A stretch of DNA of 36,388 bases, taken from an uncultured beta proteobacterium (GTDB lineage Bacteria > Pseudomonadota > Gammaproteobacteria > Burkholderiales > Rhodocyclaceae). Below are positions 25,535 through 34,648 of this stretch, piece after piece. Location of the stretch: assembly GCA_903946745.1 (NCBI GenBank), contig CAJAWW010000241.1, positions 1 through 36,388 of the forward strand, in the 5' to 3' direction. The notes under the pieces are model-generated. The model saw only the letters and a program-made list of their open reading frames with translations, was not told the DNA's origin and searched no databases. The translations under genes were made by a program, and so were the position numbers. Within the stretch, counting starts at the first letter, position 1, and the number at the start of each line of letters is the position of its first letter.

Positions 25535-25987
25535 GTGGCAATCATCGAACTGACGCCGGCGGATTGGGTCAATATCAGCCTGACCGAGGCCATGCTGGCA
25601 CGCGATGGACCGCCGCTGTATGTCGCAGCCCGGCTGGGTTGCATTGCGGCAGTGCGCGTGATGTGCGAGGCCGGAACGCATCTCGAAGTGCAGGGGCCGC
25701 GCGGTGAGCGGCCGCTGCATGCGGCGGCTGCCGGTGGGCACGCCAGCATCGCGGCGACGCTGGCCAGTGCCGGTTGTGAGATCAACGCCCAGGATGACGA
25801 TGGCAATACGCCGCTGATTACTGCGGTGCTTGCCGGGCAGGCCGGCCCGGTTGATCTCTTGCTGGCAATTGGGGCGGACACCAACATTGCGCGACTTGAC
25901 GGCATGACTGCGGTGCATCTGGCGAATCTTCCCGGTACGCCGCGCAATATCCAGGAACTGATGCTGCTGGGGCTTGAGCAGCGTTGA
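25535..25987 (+). CDS. Ankyrin-repeat protein
   Basis: The protein has 150 residues with about three ankyrin repeats, the clearest being GERPLHAAAAGGHASIAATL and DGNTPLITAVLAGQAGPVDL, preceded by a degenerate one (GPPLYVAARLGCIAAVRVM). No signal or membrane span is seen, so it is probably a cytoplasmic protein-binding module. GTG is the start, with GGGAG about 8 bp upstream. It lies between the dienelactone hydrolase and the deoxyribosyltransferase-like gene with gaps of 14 and 13 bp, so the three look cotranscribed. The partner is unknown. Confidence 0.78.
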   Translation: MAIIELTPADWVNISLTEAMLARDGPPLYVAARLGCIAAVRVMCEAGTHLEVQGPRGERPLHAAAAGGHASIAATLASAGCEINAQDDDGNTPLITAVLAGQAGPVDLLLAIGADTNIARLDGMTAVHLANLPGTPRNIQELMLLGLEQR

Positions 25988-26000
25988 GCGCGTGTTGCGG

Positions 26001-26489
26001 ATGAAGTTGTACATCGCCGGCCCCGACGTGTTTCGACCCGATGCGCTGCATTGGGCTGATACCGTGCGTGCACTCTGCCACGAGCGTGGTCACGAGGCAC
26101 TGATTCCGCTTGATGGCGATACCGCCACTGCTGAGGGTATTTTTCGCAACAACCTTGCGCTGTTGCAACGTGCTGACACCGTGCTGGCGAACCTGAATCC
26201 GTTTCGTGGTGCCGAGCCGGATTCTGGAACCTGTGTCGAGATTGGTTATGCGCTTGCACTTGGCAAGCCTGTCATTGGCTATGCGGCGGCACTAACTGCG
26301 TTGCGTCAGCGGGTTGGTGGCGGCAAGGCGGTGGATGCCGACGGTTACAGTGTGGAAAATTTCGGGCTGCCCTTTAATTTGATGCTCTCCGTGCCGCTGC
26401 AAATGGTGGCCGGCGACATCGCGGTGGCGCTGGATCTGCTTGCGCGGGAGTTTACGCAGAATGCGTCGCTTTCAGCACGACAGGCGTGA
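26001..26489 (+). CDS. Nucleoside 2-deoxyribosyltransferase-like protein
   Basis: The protein has 162 residues. MKLYIAGPDVF at the N-terminus is the family's first strand and loop, NLNPFRGAEPDSGT contains the substrate loop, and the Glu in CVEIGYALALGKPVIGY is at the position of the nucleophile. It may transfer or hydrolyse deoxyribose from (damaged) nucleosides. The ATG at 26001 is preferred to 25974, which lies inside the ankyrin gene. Its last 38 bp overlap the tail of the convergent yaeQ gene. Confidence 0.82.
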   Translation: MKLYIAGPDVFRPDALHWADTVRALCHERGHEALIPLDGDTATAEGIFRNNLALLQRADTVLANLNPFRGAEPDSGTCVEIGYALALGKPVIGYAAALTALRQRVGGGKAVDADGYSVENFGLPFNLMLSVPLQMVAGDIAVALDLLAREFTQNASLSARQA

Positions 26490-27003
26490 CGCGCAGGTTT
26501 TCGCCGTCGATAATCATCCACAGTTCGCCTTCTTGCAGCGTGCATTGAATCTGCATGTTGCGTGAAACGCGTGCTGCCAACGCACGGGTTTCATCCACGG
26601 CCAGCGTGATGACTGTGAGGTTGTCGTTCCGTTGCAGCGCGGCGGCGTTTTGTGCCCACCACAAATCGGCCACGCGGCCACCATAAGTGATGACCAGCAC
26701 TTGCGCAGCACGGCCGCAAGCGCGCCGGATGCGTTTTTCGTCGGGTTGACCAACCTCGATCCACTGCGCGATGGCACCGGTCAGATCCTTGCGCCAGAGG
26801 TCAGGTTCATCTTCCGACGACAAGCCCTTGGCAAACACCAGTTCATCGCCGGCGTTGAGCGCAAAGGCGATAATGCGCACCACCATGCGCTCATCGGTCT
26901 CCGACGGATGGCGGGCGATGGTGAGTGTATGGGTCTGGTAGTAGCCTCGGTCCAGATCGGCCATCTGGAGTTCGGCCTTGAATATGGTTGCTTTTAGCGC
27001 CAC
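26452..27003 (-). CDS. yaeQ: YaeQ family protein
   Basis: The protein has 183 residues and matches the YaeQ family from end to end: MALKATIFKAELQMADLDRGYY at the start (shown in part), then HPSETDERM, GLSSEDEPDLW and WIEVGQPDEKR. The fold is PD-(D/E)xK-like. YaeQ was first linked to haemolysin regulation, but its activity is not settled. It overlaps the 3' end of the convergent deoxyribosyltransferase gene by 38 bp. Confidence 0.88.
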   Translation of the reverse strand: MALKATIFKAELQMADLDRGYYQTHTLTIARHPSETDERMVVRIIAFALNAGDELVFAKGLSSEDEPDLWRKDLTGAIAQWIEVGQPDEKRIRRACGRAAQVLVITYGGRVADLWWAQNAAALQRNDNLTVITLAVDETRALAARVSRNMQIQCTLQEGELWMIIDGENLRVTPVVLKATHSA

Positions 27004-27039
27004 GGGAAAGGCAACCGGTGCAGGCAGGAATGCATCTGC

Positions 27040-27291
27040 TTACTGAAGGTAGCTGATTTCCATTTTCGAATCGAGACCGGTCACCATATCGAGAACCTCT
27101 TCGGTGAACTCCTCATCTTCGTCGCTCCATGTAGCATCTGCGTCAGTCGAGTGGGTCACCAGCGGAGCAATGTCGAAATCGACGAACTTGTCGCCCACCT
27201 TCAGTACGGTGATGCCCGAGGCGTGTTCGACGAGATCCCATTCATCGGGAATTTCGAGTTCAATCTGGAGGTTTATCGTCAGCGTTTTCAT
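27040..27291 (-). CDS. Small acidic conserved-looking protein, function unknown
   Basis: The protein has 83 residues and is strongly acidic in its second half (DADATWSDEDEEFTEEVLD). The start MKTLTINLQIELEIPDEW predicts a beta-strand pair. The ATG at 27291 has GGAG 8 bp upstream; the longer open frame to 27447 runs through the leader of the cold-shock gene and is not credible. No signal or membrane span. I do not recognise the family. It lies 36 bp upstream of yaeQ on the same strand. Confidence 0.7.
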   Translation of the reverse strand: MKTLTINLQIELEIPDEWDLVEHASGITVLKVGDKFVDFDIAPLVTHSTDADATWSDEDEEFTEEVLDMVTGLDSKMEISYLQ

Positions 27292-27400
27292 GCGGTGCTC
27301 CGGGAGGAAAATGGTTGAATCTGGCGTCTGTGGCGGAGCAAAAATGTGCTCTGAACAGAGGTCGAAATCGGGGTGCACCATAGCACACCGACTGATGTTC

Positions 27401-27429
27401 TTGACTCTCCGGCGAATCTCGCCCACAAT
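27401..27429 (+). promoter_or_regulatory. Sigma-70 promoter for the cold-shock gene
   Basis: TTGACT (27401-27406) and CACAAT (27424-27429) are spaced by 17 bp. The expected transcription start is about 27436, giving a leader of about 128 nt. Confidence 0.55.
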
Positions 27430-27432
27430 GCG

Positions 27433-27563
27433 CTCGCGCATCTTCAAGCGCGAGGTTTATGGTGCTCGACTGACTGACGCTTTATCAGTTCTTCATTTTC
27501 CCCGTCTTGGTGGTTGCATCCTGGGCATTTCGCCCGTCTTAATTTGATTTGGGAATTTGAATA
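27433..27563 (+). promoter_or_regulatory. Long structured 5' leader of the cold-shock mRNA
   Basis: The leader begins with a 7-bp stem-loop (CTCGCGC 27433-27439 with GCGCGAG 27448-27454) and has a second GGGC/GCCC hairpin near 27528-27540, followed by an AT-rich stretch up to the start codon with only a weak ribosome-binding site. Long structured leaders that refold at low temperature are known for cspA-type mRNAs; the role here is inferred. Confidence 0.5.
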
Positions 27564-27767
27564 ATGGCAACTGGTACTGTTAAGTGGTTCAACGACGCTA
27601 AGGGTTTTGGCTTTATTACTCCGGATGGTGGTGGCGACGATCTGTTCGCGCACTTCTCCGCAATCCAAGGCGGTGGCTTCAAAAGCCTGCAAGAAGGTCA
27701 AAAAGTCAGCTTCGAAGTCACGCAAGGCCCTAAGGGCAAGCAGGCTTCGAACATTCAGCCGGCTTAA
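27564..27767 (+). CDS. CspA-family cold-shock protein
   Basis: The protein has 67 residues and is a single cold-shock domain: [18 protein letters not shown] with RNP1 (KGFGFI) and RNP2 (DLFAHF). It binds single-stranded RNA or DNA as a chaperone. It has its own promoter, a long leader and a strong terminator, so it is monocistronic. Which paralogue it is (cold-induced or constitutive) cannot be told. Confidence 0.95.
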   Translation: MATGTVKWFNDAKGFGFITPDGGGDDLFAHFSAIQGGGFKSLQEGQKVSFEVTQGPKGKQASNIQPA

Positions 27768-27791
27768 ATTTCGATTAATTTCGAAAAGGAA

Positions 27792-27856
27792 CGCCAGAAG
27801 AATATTCTGGCGCCCCAATAAAAAACCCGACTTTGGTCGGGTTTTTTATTGGGGCG
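27792..27856 (+). terminator. Double-hairpin terminator after the cold-shock gene
   Basis: A first 7-bp stem CGCCAGA/TCTGGCG (27792-27812) is followed at once by a perfect 21-bp stem (27811-27831 with 27836-27856, loop TTTG) containing ACCCGAC/GTCGGGT and a T6 run. The two share bases 27811-27812, so they compete at the base. The inner part is a standard Rho-independent terminator. Confidence 0.9.
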
Positions 27857-27960
27857 CAGGCTCTGTGCGGAGCGTTATCGTTGTTCAGTTTGGCGCGCCC
27901 CGCACCGATGGGTAGAATGGTGCACTCTCTTGCTGCCGAGACATCGAAAACCAGTTGTTC

Positions 27961-30900
27961 ATGACGGATCATCCTGCCCCGTTTTCCCGGCACCTGCTGC
28001 TCTGGATATTGCTGCTCAACCTGCTGGTAGGGGTGATGGCCGCCAGTTCGTTGTATGCGACGCGACTGGATTCCATAGAAAAAACGCGCACCGGCGCTGA
28101 AAATCTTGCGCTATCGCTGGAGCGCGATATCGCCGGCACCTTCGACAAGATCGATTTGGGGCTTCTGAATCTGGTCGATATTCATACGCGTGAAATGGCT
28201 CGGCCGCGGTTCGATGCAGCGGTCTGGAATCAGGCACTGATTCACCAACGGACACGTCATTCGCTGCTCAACGGTGTGCGCGCCACCGATGCGGCCGGAA
28301 ATGTTGTGTATGGGCTGGAAGCCGGCAGTAAGTCTGGCACCAGCATTGCTGATCGCGACTATTTCATTCGTCTGCACGACAACGCCGATGCCGGTTTGGT
28401 CATGACGCCACCGGTATTCGGACGTACCACCCAGACATGGGTGGTGGCCTTGGCGCGACGCCTGAATGATCGTGATGGAAAATTTGCAGGCATCGTCTAC
28501 GCGATTGTTCCACTTGAGCACTTCCGCCAGATGTTTTCCCAGATCAAACTAGATGGTGGCGCATCGGTGGCTTTCCGCGATGGCAATATGCGGGTCATTG
28601 TGCGTCATCCGTCCTTGCCGGGTGCCGGGGATGTCGGGGCATCAAAAATATCGGCGGAATTTGTTCAGGCATTGCGAGCCCGTGCGGATGATGGCAGTTA
28701 CCGTGTGGATGCGGGCAGTATTGATGGCATTCCGCGTTTGCATGCCTATCGTCGTAATGTTGCCTACGGCTTTTACATCAATGTGGGTTTTGCCCAGGTC
28801 GATTTTCTCAGTCAATGGCGCGGAGAGCTTTTCCGAACGCTTGGTCTCGTTGCGCTGTTCGCAATCATTACCGCTCTGCTGGGCTGGCAGGCACGGAAAA
28901 CATGGCAGGCGCAGCAATCCGGGTTGCTTGAACTGCAACTGAGCGACCGCCGCTTTCGTTCCTTGTTTGTCAATATGACCGAGGGGATGGCGCTGCATGA
29001 AATGGTTTTCGATGCGCAGGGTCGAGCAGTGAATTACCGGATTCTGGAGGTCAACCCGGCGTATGAGGCGCACACCGGTTTGTCGGCCGGGCAGGTGGTC
29101 GGCAAACTGGCGACCGAGGTTTACGGCGCACCGGATGCGCCCTATCTGGAAGCGTATGCGGCAGTTGTTTCAGGTGGACAGGCGGTCAGCATGGAAAGTC
29201 ATGTGCCGTCGATGGATCGCTATTTCCGCATCCTCGCCTATTCACCGCAAGCCGGACAATTTGTTTCGGTGTTTGAAGATATCACCGCGCGTAAAAAGGT
29301 GGAGGAAAGTACGCGGTTGATGGCCACGGTATTCTCGGGCAGTGATGAGGCGAATCTGATTACCGATGCCCATAATCGGATCATCACCGTGAATCCTGCA
29401 TTTTGCCGATTGACCGGCTATTCGCTGGAGGAGGTACGAGGCAAGAATCCCAGTTTTCTTTCTGCCGGAATCACCCCACGCGAGGTCTATGCCCAGATGT
29501 GGGAAGCCCTCACGCGCGACGATCGTTGGGAAGGCGAGATGTGGGATAGGCGCAAATCTGGCGAGACCTATCCAAAATGGCTGTCGATTAGTATCGTGCG
29601 TGACAGCGAGGGCAACATCAGCAACTACATCGGCACTTTTGTGGATATTGCCGAGCGCAAGGCGTCAGAAGAACGGATGCGTCATCTTGTGCATTTCGAT
29701 GTGCTGACCGGTCTGCCCAACCGCGCCAATTTGCAGGAACGCCTGCCGCAGATGCTGAGTTTCGCTAAGCGCAACAATAAGCAAATGGCATTAATGCTGA
29801 TCGATCTTGATCGATTCAAGGTCATCAACGATACGCTGGGTCATCATGCCGGTGACGAATTGCTGATACAGGTGGCGCAGCGTCTTTCTTTGTGCGTGCG
29901 AGAGAGCGACATGATTGCCCGTCTTGGCGGTGACGAGTTTGTCGTTGTTCTGCCGGTGATCGATGCCCCGGCCGATGCCGCCCATGTCGCGGGGAAAATC
30001 GTAAATGCGGTTTCGCAGCCGTATGCGTTCGAGAACAGCGAGATGCGCACTTCACCGAGTATCGGTATCTGCCTGTTTCCGGACGATGCCGCAGATATCG
30101 GCGACATGCTCAAAAATGCCGACGTCGCGATGTATCACGCCAAGTCGCGGGGCCGCAACAACTATCAGTTTTTTACCGAAGCGATGCAAATCGCCGCGTT
30201 GCAGCGCATGTCCATTGAGTCGGATCTGCGCCGCGCGCTGGAACAGCATCAGTTCGTGTTGCATTATCAGCCGCAACTCGATCTGCGTAGCGGGCGTGTT
30301 TCTGGTGTCGAGGCGCTGGTGCGATGGGAGCATCCGCAGCGCGGATTAGTGCCGCCGATGGACTTTATTCCGATCGCCGAAGAGACCGGGCTCATCGTCC
30401 CGCTGGGTGATTGGGTGCTGCGCGAGGCTTGCCGGCAATTATCCGCATGGCAAGCCATTGGCATCTCCGGGATCGAAATGTCCGTCAACCTCAGCGCCAG
30501 CCAGTTTCTCGATCCGCAATTGCCGGCACGCATTCGGGGCATGCTGAAAGAGTTCAACCTGAGCGCCGGCAGCCTGGATCTTGAAATTACCGAATCGATG
30601 TCCATGTCTTCCCCGGCAGCCACGATTGCCGCCATGGATATTCTGATCGAGCACGGCATGTCCTTGTCGATTGACGACTTCGGCACCGGTTATTCGTCGC
30701 TTTCCTATCTCAAATTATTCCCGATTCGCACGCTCAAGATCGACCGTTCCTTTGTCAAGGATATCGAGACGGACACCAATGATGCTGAAATCTGCGACGT
30801 CACTGTGCTGCTTGCACACAAGCTTGGGCTGGATGTGGTGGCCGAAGGCGTGGAGACTGAAGCGCAGCTGAAATATCTGCATAGCATCGGTTGCGAAAAG

Positions 30901-31005
30901 ATACAGGGCTTCCTTATCAGCAAACCGCTACGAGCCGATGAGGCCGAAACATTTTTGCGCAACGATGCGCCGATGAAAGGGCTGGGAACGATCGACCTGT
31001 GGTGA
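27961..31005 (+). CDS. Membrane sensor with Cache-like, two PAS, GGDEF and EAL domains
   Basis: The protein has 1014 residues. Order: membrane span at about 12-30, a periplasmic Cache-type sensor to about 288 (with DRDYFIRLHDNADAGLVM and the WVVALARRLND strand), a second span at about 293-309, two PAS domains (about 325-445 and 450-570), GGDEF (motif intact at 656-660) and EAL (EALVRW at 784-789, DDFGTGYSS and EGVET conserved). The inhibitory RxxD site (RESD) is present five residues before the GGDEF. It should make and/or degrade cyclic di-GMP in response to an external small molecule and an internal PAS signal. ATG at 27961 is preferred to a TTG two codons upstream; ribosome-binding site is weak. 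Confidence 0.93.
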   Translation: MTDHPAPFSRHLLLWILLLNLLVGVMAASSLYATRLDSIEKTRTGAENLALSLERDIAGTFDKIDLGLLNLVDIHTREMARPRFDAAVWNQALIHQRTRHSLLNGVRATDAAGNVVYGLEAGSKSGTSIADRDYFIRLHDNADAGLVMTPPVFGRTTQTWVVALARRLNDRDGKFAGIVYAIVPLEHFRQMFSQIKLDGGASVAFRDGNMRVIVRHPSLPGAGDVGASKISAEFVQALRARADDGSYRVDAGSIDGIPRLHAYRRNVAYGFYINVGFAQVDFLSQWRGELFRTLGLVALFAIITALLGWQARKTWQAQQSGLLELQLSDRRFRSLFVNMTEGMALHEMVFDAQGRAVNYRILEVNPAYEAHTGLSAGQVVGKLATEVYGAPDAPYLEAYAAVVSGGQAVSMESHVPSMDRYFRILAYSPQAGQFVSVFEDITARKKVEESTRLMATVFSGSDEANLITDAHNRIITVNPAFCRLTGYSLEEVRGKNPSFLSAGITPREVYAQMWEALTRDDRWEGEMWDRRKSGETYPKWLSISIVRDSEGNISNYIGTFVDIAERKASEERMRHLVHFDVLTGLPNRANLQERLPQMLSFAKRNNKQMALMLIDLDRFKVINDTLGHHAGDELLIQVAQRLSLCVRESDMIARLGGDEFVVVLPVIDAPADAAHVAGKIVNAVSQPYAFENSEMRTSPSIGICLFPDDAADIGDMLKNADVAMYHAKSRGRNNYQFFTEAMQIAALQRMSIESDLRRALEQHQFVLHYQPQLDLRSGRVSGVEALVRWEHPQRGLVPPMDFIPIAEETGLIVPLGDWVLREACRQLSAWQAIGISGIEMSVNLSASQFLDPQLPARIRGMLKEFNLSAGSLDLEITESMSMSSPAATIAAMDILIEHGMSLSIDDFGTGYSSLSYLKLFPIRTLKIDRSFVKDIETDTNDAEICDVTVLLAHKLGLDVVAEGVETEAQLKYLHSIGCEKIQGFLISKPLRADEAETFLRNDAPMKGLGTIDLW

Positions 31006-31020
31006 GCGGTCAGCCGATGG

Positions 31021-31545
31021 TCAAGATTGCAGCTGCAGTTGCTCCCCGTAGCGGCGGGCATTCTCGACATAGTGCGCCGCACTGCGCAAGAGGCCGGCAA
31101 CCTGTTCTTCGGTAAGTTGGCGCACCACCTTGCCCGGTGAGCCCATCACCAGCGAATAGTCGGGAATGATCTTGCCTTCCGGGATCAGCGAGTTGGCACC
31201 GATCAGGCAGCCACGGCCAATCACCGCGCCATTGAGGATCACGCTCTTGATGCCGATCAGTGCGCCCTCTCCAATCGTGCAGCCGTGCAGCATAACCAAA
31301 TGGCCGACGGTGACGTTGGCACCGATATGCATCGGCACGCCTTCGTCGGTGTGGAGCACCGAGCCATCCTGAATATTGGTGTTGGCACCGATGCAAATCG
31401 GGTCGTTGTCGCCGCGCAGCACCGCATTCCACCAGACGCTGGCGTTGCTGCCCAGGCGCACGTCGCCAATCACGGTGGCGTTGGGTGCCACCCAGACACC
31501 CTCAGCGCGTTGTGGGCTTCGGTCGCCGAGGCGGAAAATCGCCAT
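31021..31545 (-). CDS. Gamma-carbonic-anhydrase-like protein
   Basis: The protein has 174 residues and is a left-handed beta-helix of hexapeptide repeats, the gamma-CA/PaaY/YrdA group. Three His at metal-ligand positions are visible: VLHTDEG, and both His of [11 protein letters not shown]-terminal helix closes the fold. Many members bind Zn/Fe yet show no carbonic anhydrase activity. The start [11 protein letters not shown] at 31545 lies within the last 44 bp of the helicase gene, in another frame, so the pair is probably translationally coupled. Confidence 0.88.
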   Translation of the reverse strand: MAIFRLGDRSPQRAEGVWVAPNATVIGDVRLGSNASVWWNAVLRGDNDPICIGANTNIQDGSVLHTDEGVPMHIGANVTVGHLVMLHGCTIGEGALIGIKSVILNGAVIGRGCLIGANSLIPEGKIIPDYSLVMGSPGKVVRQLTEEQVAGLLRSAAHYVENARRYGEQLQLQS

Positions 31546-33484
31546 GAGTTTTCTCTGGTTTGCTGAATGGGGACGACGGGGAATATGGGCGTTTTTTGTC
31601 CGCACGCGGGGCGTCGGGTTTCCATTCTTTCTTGAAGGCCGGTTTGCTGCTGCGTGGTGGCCGGGTGTCCTCGATGAACTCACCGGCGGCCAGCGGACGG
31701 ACGCGCAGCGGCACCTGACGCACGCGAATGCGACCCAGGTTGGCGAGCATGTCGGCGGGCATGTCGGCGGGTAACTCCACCGTGCTGTAGTCATCGAACA
31801 GGTTGATCTGGCCGATGTTCTTGCCCTCGATGCCGCCTTCATTGGCGATGGCACCGACGATTTCCTTGGGCAGCACGCCAATGGCACGGCCGACTTCAAT
31901 GCGGTATTTGGCGAGTTTTCCGGCCGAGAATTCGCGCCGCTTGGCGAGCACTTCTTCACGGTTTTCGCGGACGGGGCGTTCGGTGCGCTCCGAACGCTCC
32001 GGGCGTTCGAACCGTTCAGTACGCTCCGGGCGTTCGAACCGTTCGGTACGCTCAGTTCTATCAAATCGTTCAGTGCGTTCCGGGCGTGTGTCGGTAAAAG
32101 TCGATACCCCAGGGGTACTTCCTTCGGGGCGCGCTGGCGCAACGCGGGCATCGCCGGCAATTTGCAATGGCCGCTCGCGTTGCTGCATCCACGCCAGCGT
32201 GGCAGCAATTTCGCGTGCCGAAAGGCCGTGGGTTTCTTCAATGTCGCGGATCATGTCGAAAAAGAAATCCAGCTTTTGCTCGTTGCGGGTATCGATGATC
32301 TGCTGCGTGAATTGCACCACGCGACGACTGACGACCTCATCAAGCGTGGGCATGGCCAGTGGCTGAATCTTTTGCCGCGTGGCATATTCAATCGACTTGA
32401 GCATGCGCATTTCGCGCGGCGCGATGAACAGGATGGCACGGCCGGTGCGCCCCGCACGGCCGGTGCGGCCGATGCGATGCACATAGGCTTCGGTGTCGTA
32501 GGGAATGTCGTAGTTGATGACGTGGCTGATGCGCGGCACATCCAGACCGCGTGCGGCGACGTCGGTGGCCACCACGATGTCGATGCTGCCTGCCTTGAGG
32601 CGTTCAATCACCTGTTCGCGTAAACCCTGCGTCAGGTCGCCATTGAGCGCGGCAACCGAGTAACCGCGCGCTTCGAGCTTTTCCGCGAGTTCCACCGTTG
32701 CGGTTTTGGTGCGCACAAAGATAAGTGCGGCATCGAAATCATTTTCCACTTCGAGGATGCGGGTCAACGCTTCCATTTTCTGCCCGGCATGGGTCTGACA
32801 GTAGGCCTGGCTGATGGCTGCAACGGTGGTGGTGGCGGCCTTGATCTTGATTTCTTTCGGGTGACGCAGATGCTTGTGCGCGACACGGCGGATCGGGTCG
32901 GGCATGGTGGCCGAGAACAAGGCCGTCTGGCGGCTTTCCGGCGTGTGTTCGAGAATCCATTCCACATCGTCGATAAAGCCCATGCGCAGCATTTCGTCGG
33001 CTTCGTCGAGCACCAGCGTGGTCAGGTGCTCCAGCGACAGGCTTTTGCGTTCGAGGTGATCCATGACCCGGCCGGGGGTGCCGACGATGACATGCGTACC
33101 GCGCGAGAGCTGGCGCAACTGCACCACCATGCTCTGGCCGCCATACACCGGCAACACATGAAAGCCGGGCAGATGATGGGCGTATTTCTGCAAGGCTTCG
33201 GCCACCTGAATGGCCAGTTCGCGCGTCGGTGTCAGCACCAAGGCCTGCGGTTTGGAGATGGATAGATTGATCTTTTGCAGCAGCGGCAGCGCAAACGCAG
33301 CGGTCTTGCCGGTGCCGGTCTGGGCTTCGCCAAGAATATCGTGGCCGGCCAGGAGCGGCGGGATGCACGCCGCCTGAATCGGCGACGGTGTTTCATAGCC
33401 GACATCGGCCAGGGCCTTGAGCAATGGGGGAATAAGGCCGAGTTGGGCGAACCCGGCGATGGAGTTGTCTGGGGTGGTGGTCAT
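31502..33484 (-). CDS. deaD: DEAD-box RNA helicase (DeaD/CsdA type)
   Basis: The protein has 660 residues. The helicase core has AQTGTGKT (54-61), PTREL, DEAD (160-163), SAT in LFSATMP, and [11 protein letters not shown]. It is followed by a dimerisation region, a low-complexity Arg/Glu segment (about 465-510), a DbpA-type RNA-binding domain ([19 protein letters not shown] to LRVRPL) and a basic tail ([16 protein letters not shown]). It unwinds RNA in ribosome assembly and mRNA decay, especially in the cold; the cold-shock gene is 4 kb away. The ATG follows a run without a clear ribosome-binding site. Confidence 0.94.
   Translation of the reverse strand: MTTTPDNSIAGFAQLGLIPPLLKALADVGYETPSPIQAACIPPLLAGHDILGEAQTGTGKTAAFALPLLQKINLSISKPQALVLTPTRELAIQVAEALQKYAHHLPGFHVLPVYGGQSMVVQLRQLSRGTHVIVGTPGRVMDHLERKSLSLEHLTTLVLDEADEMLRMGFIDDVEWILEHTPESRQTALFSATMPDPIRRVAHKHLRHPKEIKIKAATTTVAAISQAYCQTHAGQKMEALTRILEVENDFDAALIFVRTKTATVELAEKLEARGYSVAALNGDLTQGLREQVIERLKAGSIDIVVATDVAARGLDVPRISHVINYDIPYDTEAYVHRIGRTGRAGRTGRAILFIAPREMRMLKSIEYATRQKIQPLAMPTLDEVVSRRVVQFTQQIIDTRNEQKLDFFFDMIRDIEETHGLSAREIAATLAWMQQRERPLQIAGDARVAPARPEGSTPGVSTFTDTRPERTERFDRTERTERFERPERTERFERPERSERTERPVRENREEVLAKRREFSAGKLAKYRIEVGRAIGVLPKEIVGAIANEGGIEGKNIGQINLFDDYSTVELPADMPADMLANLGRIRVRQVPLRVRPLAAGEFIEDTRPPRSSKPAFKKEWKPDAPRADKKRPYSPSSPFSKPEKTHGDFPPRRPKPTTR
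31995..32075 (-). repeat. Three 27-bp tandem repeats in the helicase tail
   Basis: Units at 31995-32021 and 32022-32048 differ by one base; a third at 32049-32075 is degenerate. They encode a nine-residue RTERFERPE-type unit, alternating Arg and Glu, between the helicase core and the RNA-binding domain. Shorter remnants flank them on both sides. Confidence 0.88.
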
Positions 33485-33613
33485 GATGAGCCTGCGTCGA
33501 GCAGGGTTTTCCGAAGAAGATAAAAAAGCCGCGCGCAGTAAAAACCGGCAAATACAGCAAGCGCGAACCGCGCATTATCGCAGACAGGCTCGTGCTACGC
33601 CTGATTTTGTTCG

Positions 33614-34648
33614 TTAAACCCGCAACAGGGCAATCTTGAGCGGAGGCTGTCCGTCAGACGAGGGGAAATCTTCTTCCGGCACAATCCATTCCATCGATTG
33701 AATCGGCCGTCCGGCCTTGGCGGCGGTACGTTGCAATTGCTCGAACCAGAGCTCACGATCAACGTCCGCGACGTTATTGGTGCAGATCAAGGTGCCGCCG
33801 GGTGCTGTGCACAGTAGTGCCGGCTTGAACACCGAGGCGTAATCTTTGACCAGATCGACCACACCGAACGGGCTTTTGGCGTAGCGCGGCGGATCGAGAA
33901 ACACCATGTCGAAGGCCAGCTTTTCGAGCTTGGGGAAGGGCGGCATGGGCTTGCCGCGCACGCGCTCGGGCTGGCCAATGCCGGCGTATTGGCGCATCGC
34001 CGCGAAGGCATCACTTTTGATGAAGCGCGGCCGCACGGGGAGTTCGTTGAGACGTGCATTTTCCTTGCCGACTTTGATCGCGGTGTCGGCAAAATCGACA
34101 TTCACCACAAAGCGCGCACCGGCCTTGGCGGCCGCGATGCCGACACCACCGGTGTAGGCGAACAGATTGAGTAACGATTTCCCCGGCACTTCCTGCATCA
34201 CGCGGCGGCGTGCGGCGCGCAGGTCAAGAAACAGCCACGGGTCTTGCCCGGCGTGTCGCCCCTGAATGCGGTAGGTGACGCCGAGCTCGTGCATTTCGCG
34301 CGGCAGCATCGCGGCTTCTAGTTGCGCTTGTGACAAAGGGTTGCCGATGCGTGAGTTGGCCTGGCTGCGGTCATTCCAGACAAACGCCAGATCCGGCAGC
34401 CGGGTGGCGTAAAAGCTTTCCAGTGCGGTGAGTGCTTCAGCGTCCAGCGGGCTGTGAAAGCACTGTGCCAGCAGCAGATCGCCATAGCGGTCGACAGTCA
34501 GCCCCGGGTGTCCTTCGACGCTGCCATGAAACAGCCGCAGGGCATCGGTCTGCTCATTGGCGAGGCGCTGCATCAGCGCGGCGCGCGCATCGAGTGCGGC
34601 GGCAAGCTGGGCGGTGAGTGTGGCGGTGAGTATCGATGTGTCGGTCAT
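33614..34648 (-). CDS. Class I SAM-dependent rRNA-methyltransferase-like protein (RlmI-like)
   Basis: The protein has 344 residues. The central FHGSVEGHPGLTVDRYGD stretch and the Rossmann motif LLNLFAYTGGVGIAAAKAG are those of the RlmI/RlmK group, and FLDPPRYAKS is the catalytic DPPxY-like motif. These enzymes form 5-methylcytosine or related marks on 23S rRNA. It is shorter than RlmI (about 396), lacking the N-terminal PUA domain. The start MTDTSILTAT at 34648 is chosen; the open frame upstream to 34810 has no homology-like character. Confidence 0.82.
   Translation of the reverse strand: MTDTSILTATLTAQLAAALDARAALMQRLANEQTDALRLFHGSVEGHPGLTVDRYGDLLLAQCFHSPLDAEALTALESFYATRLPDLAFVWNDRSQANSRIGNPLSQAQLEAAMLPREMHELGVTYRIQGRHAGQDPWLFLDLRAARRRVMQEVPGKSLLNLFAYTGGVGIAAAKAGARFVVNVDFADTAIKVGKENARLNELPVRPRFIKSDAFAAMRQYAGIGQPERVRGKPMPPFPKLEKLAFDMVFLDPPRYAKSPFGVVDLVKDYASVFKPALLCTAPGGTLICTNNVADVDRELWFEQLQRTAAKAGRPIQSMEWIVPEEDFPSSDGQPPLKIALLRV

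Noticed and set aside
31546-32241. Long N-terminal extension of the gamma-carbonic-anhydrase-like frame
   Set aside because: It overlaps the helicase in another frame and is low-complexity; the family start at 31545 is clear.
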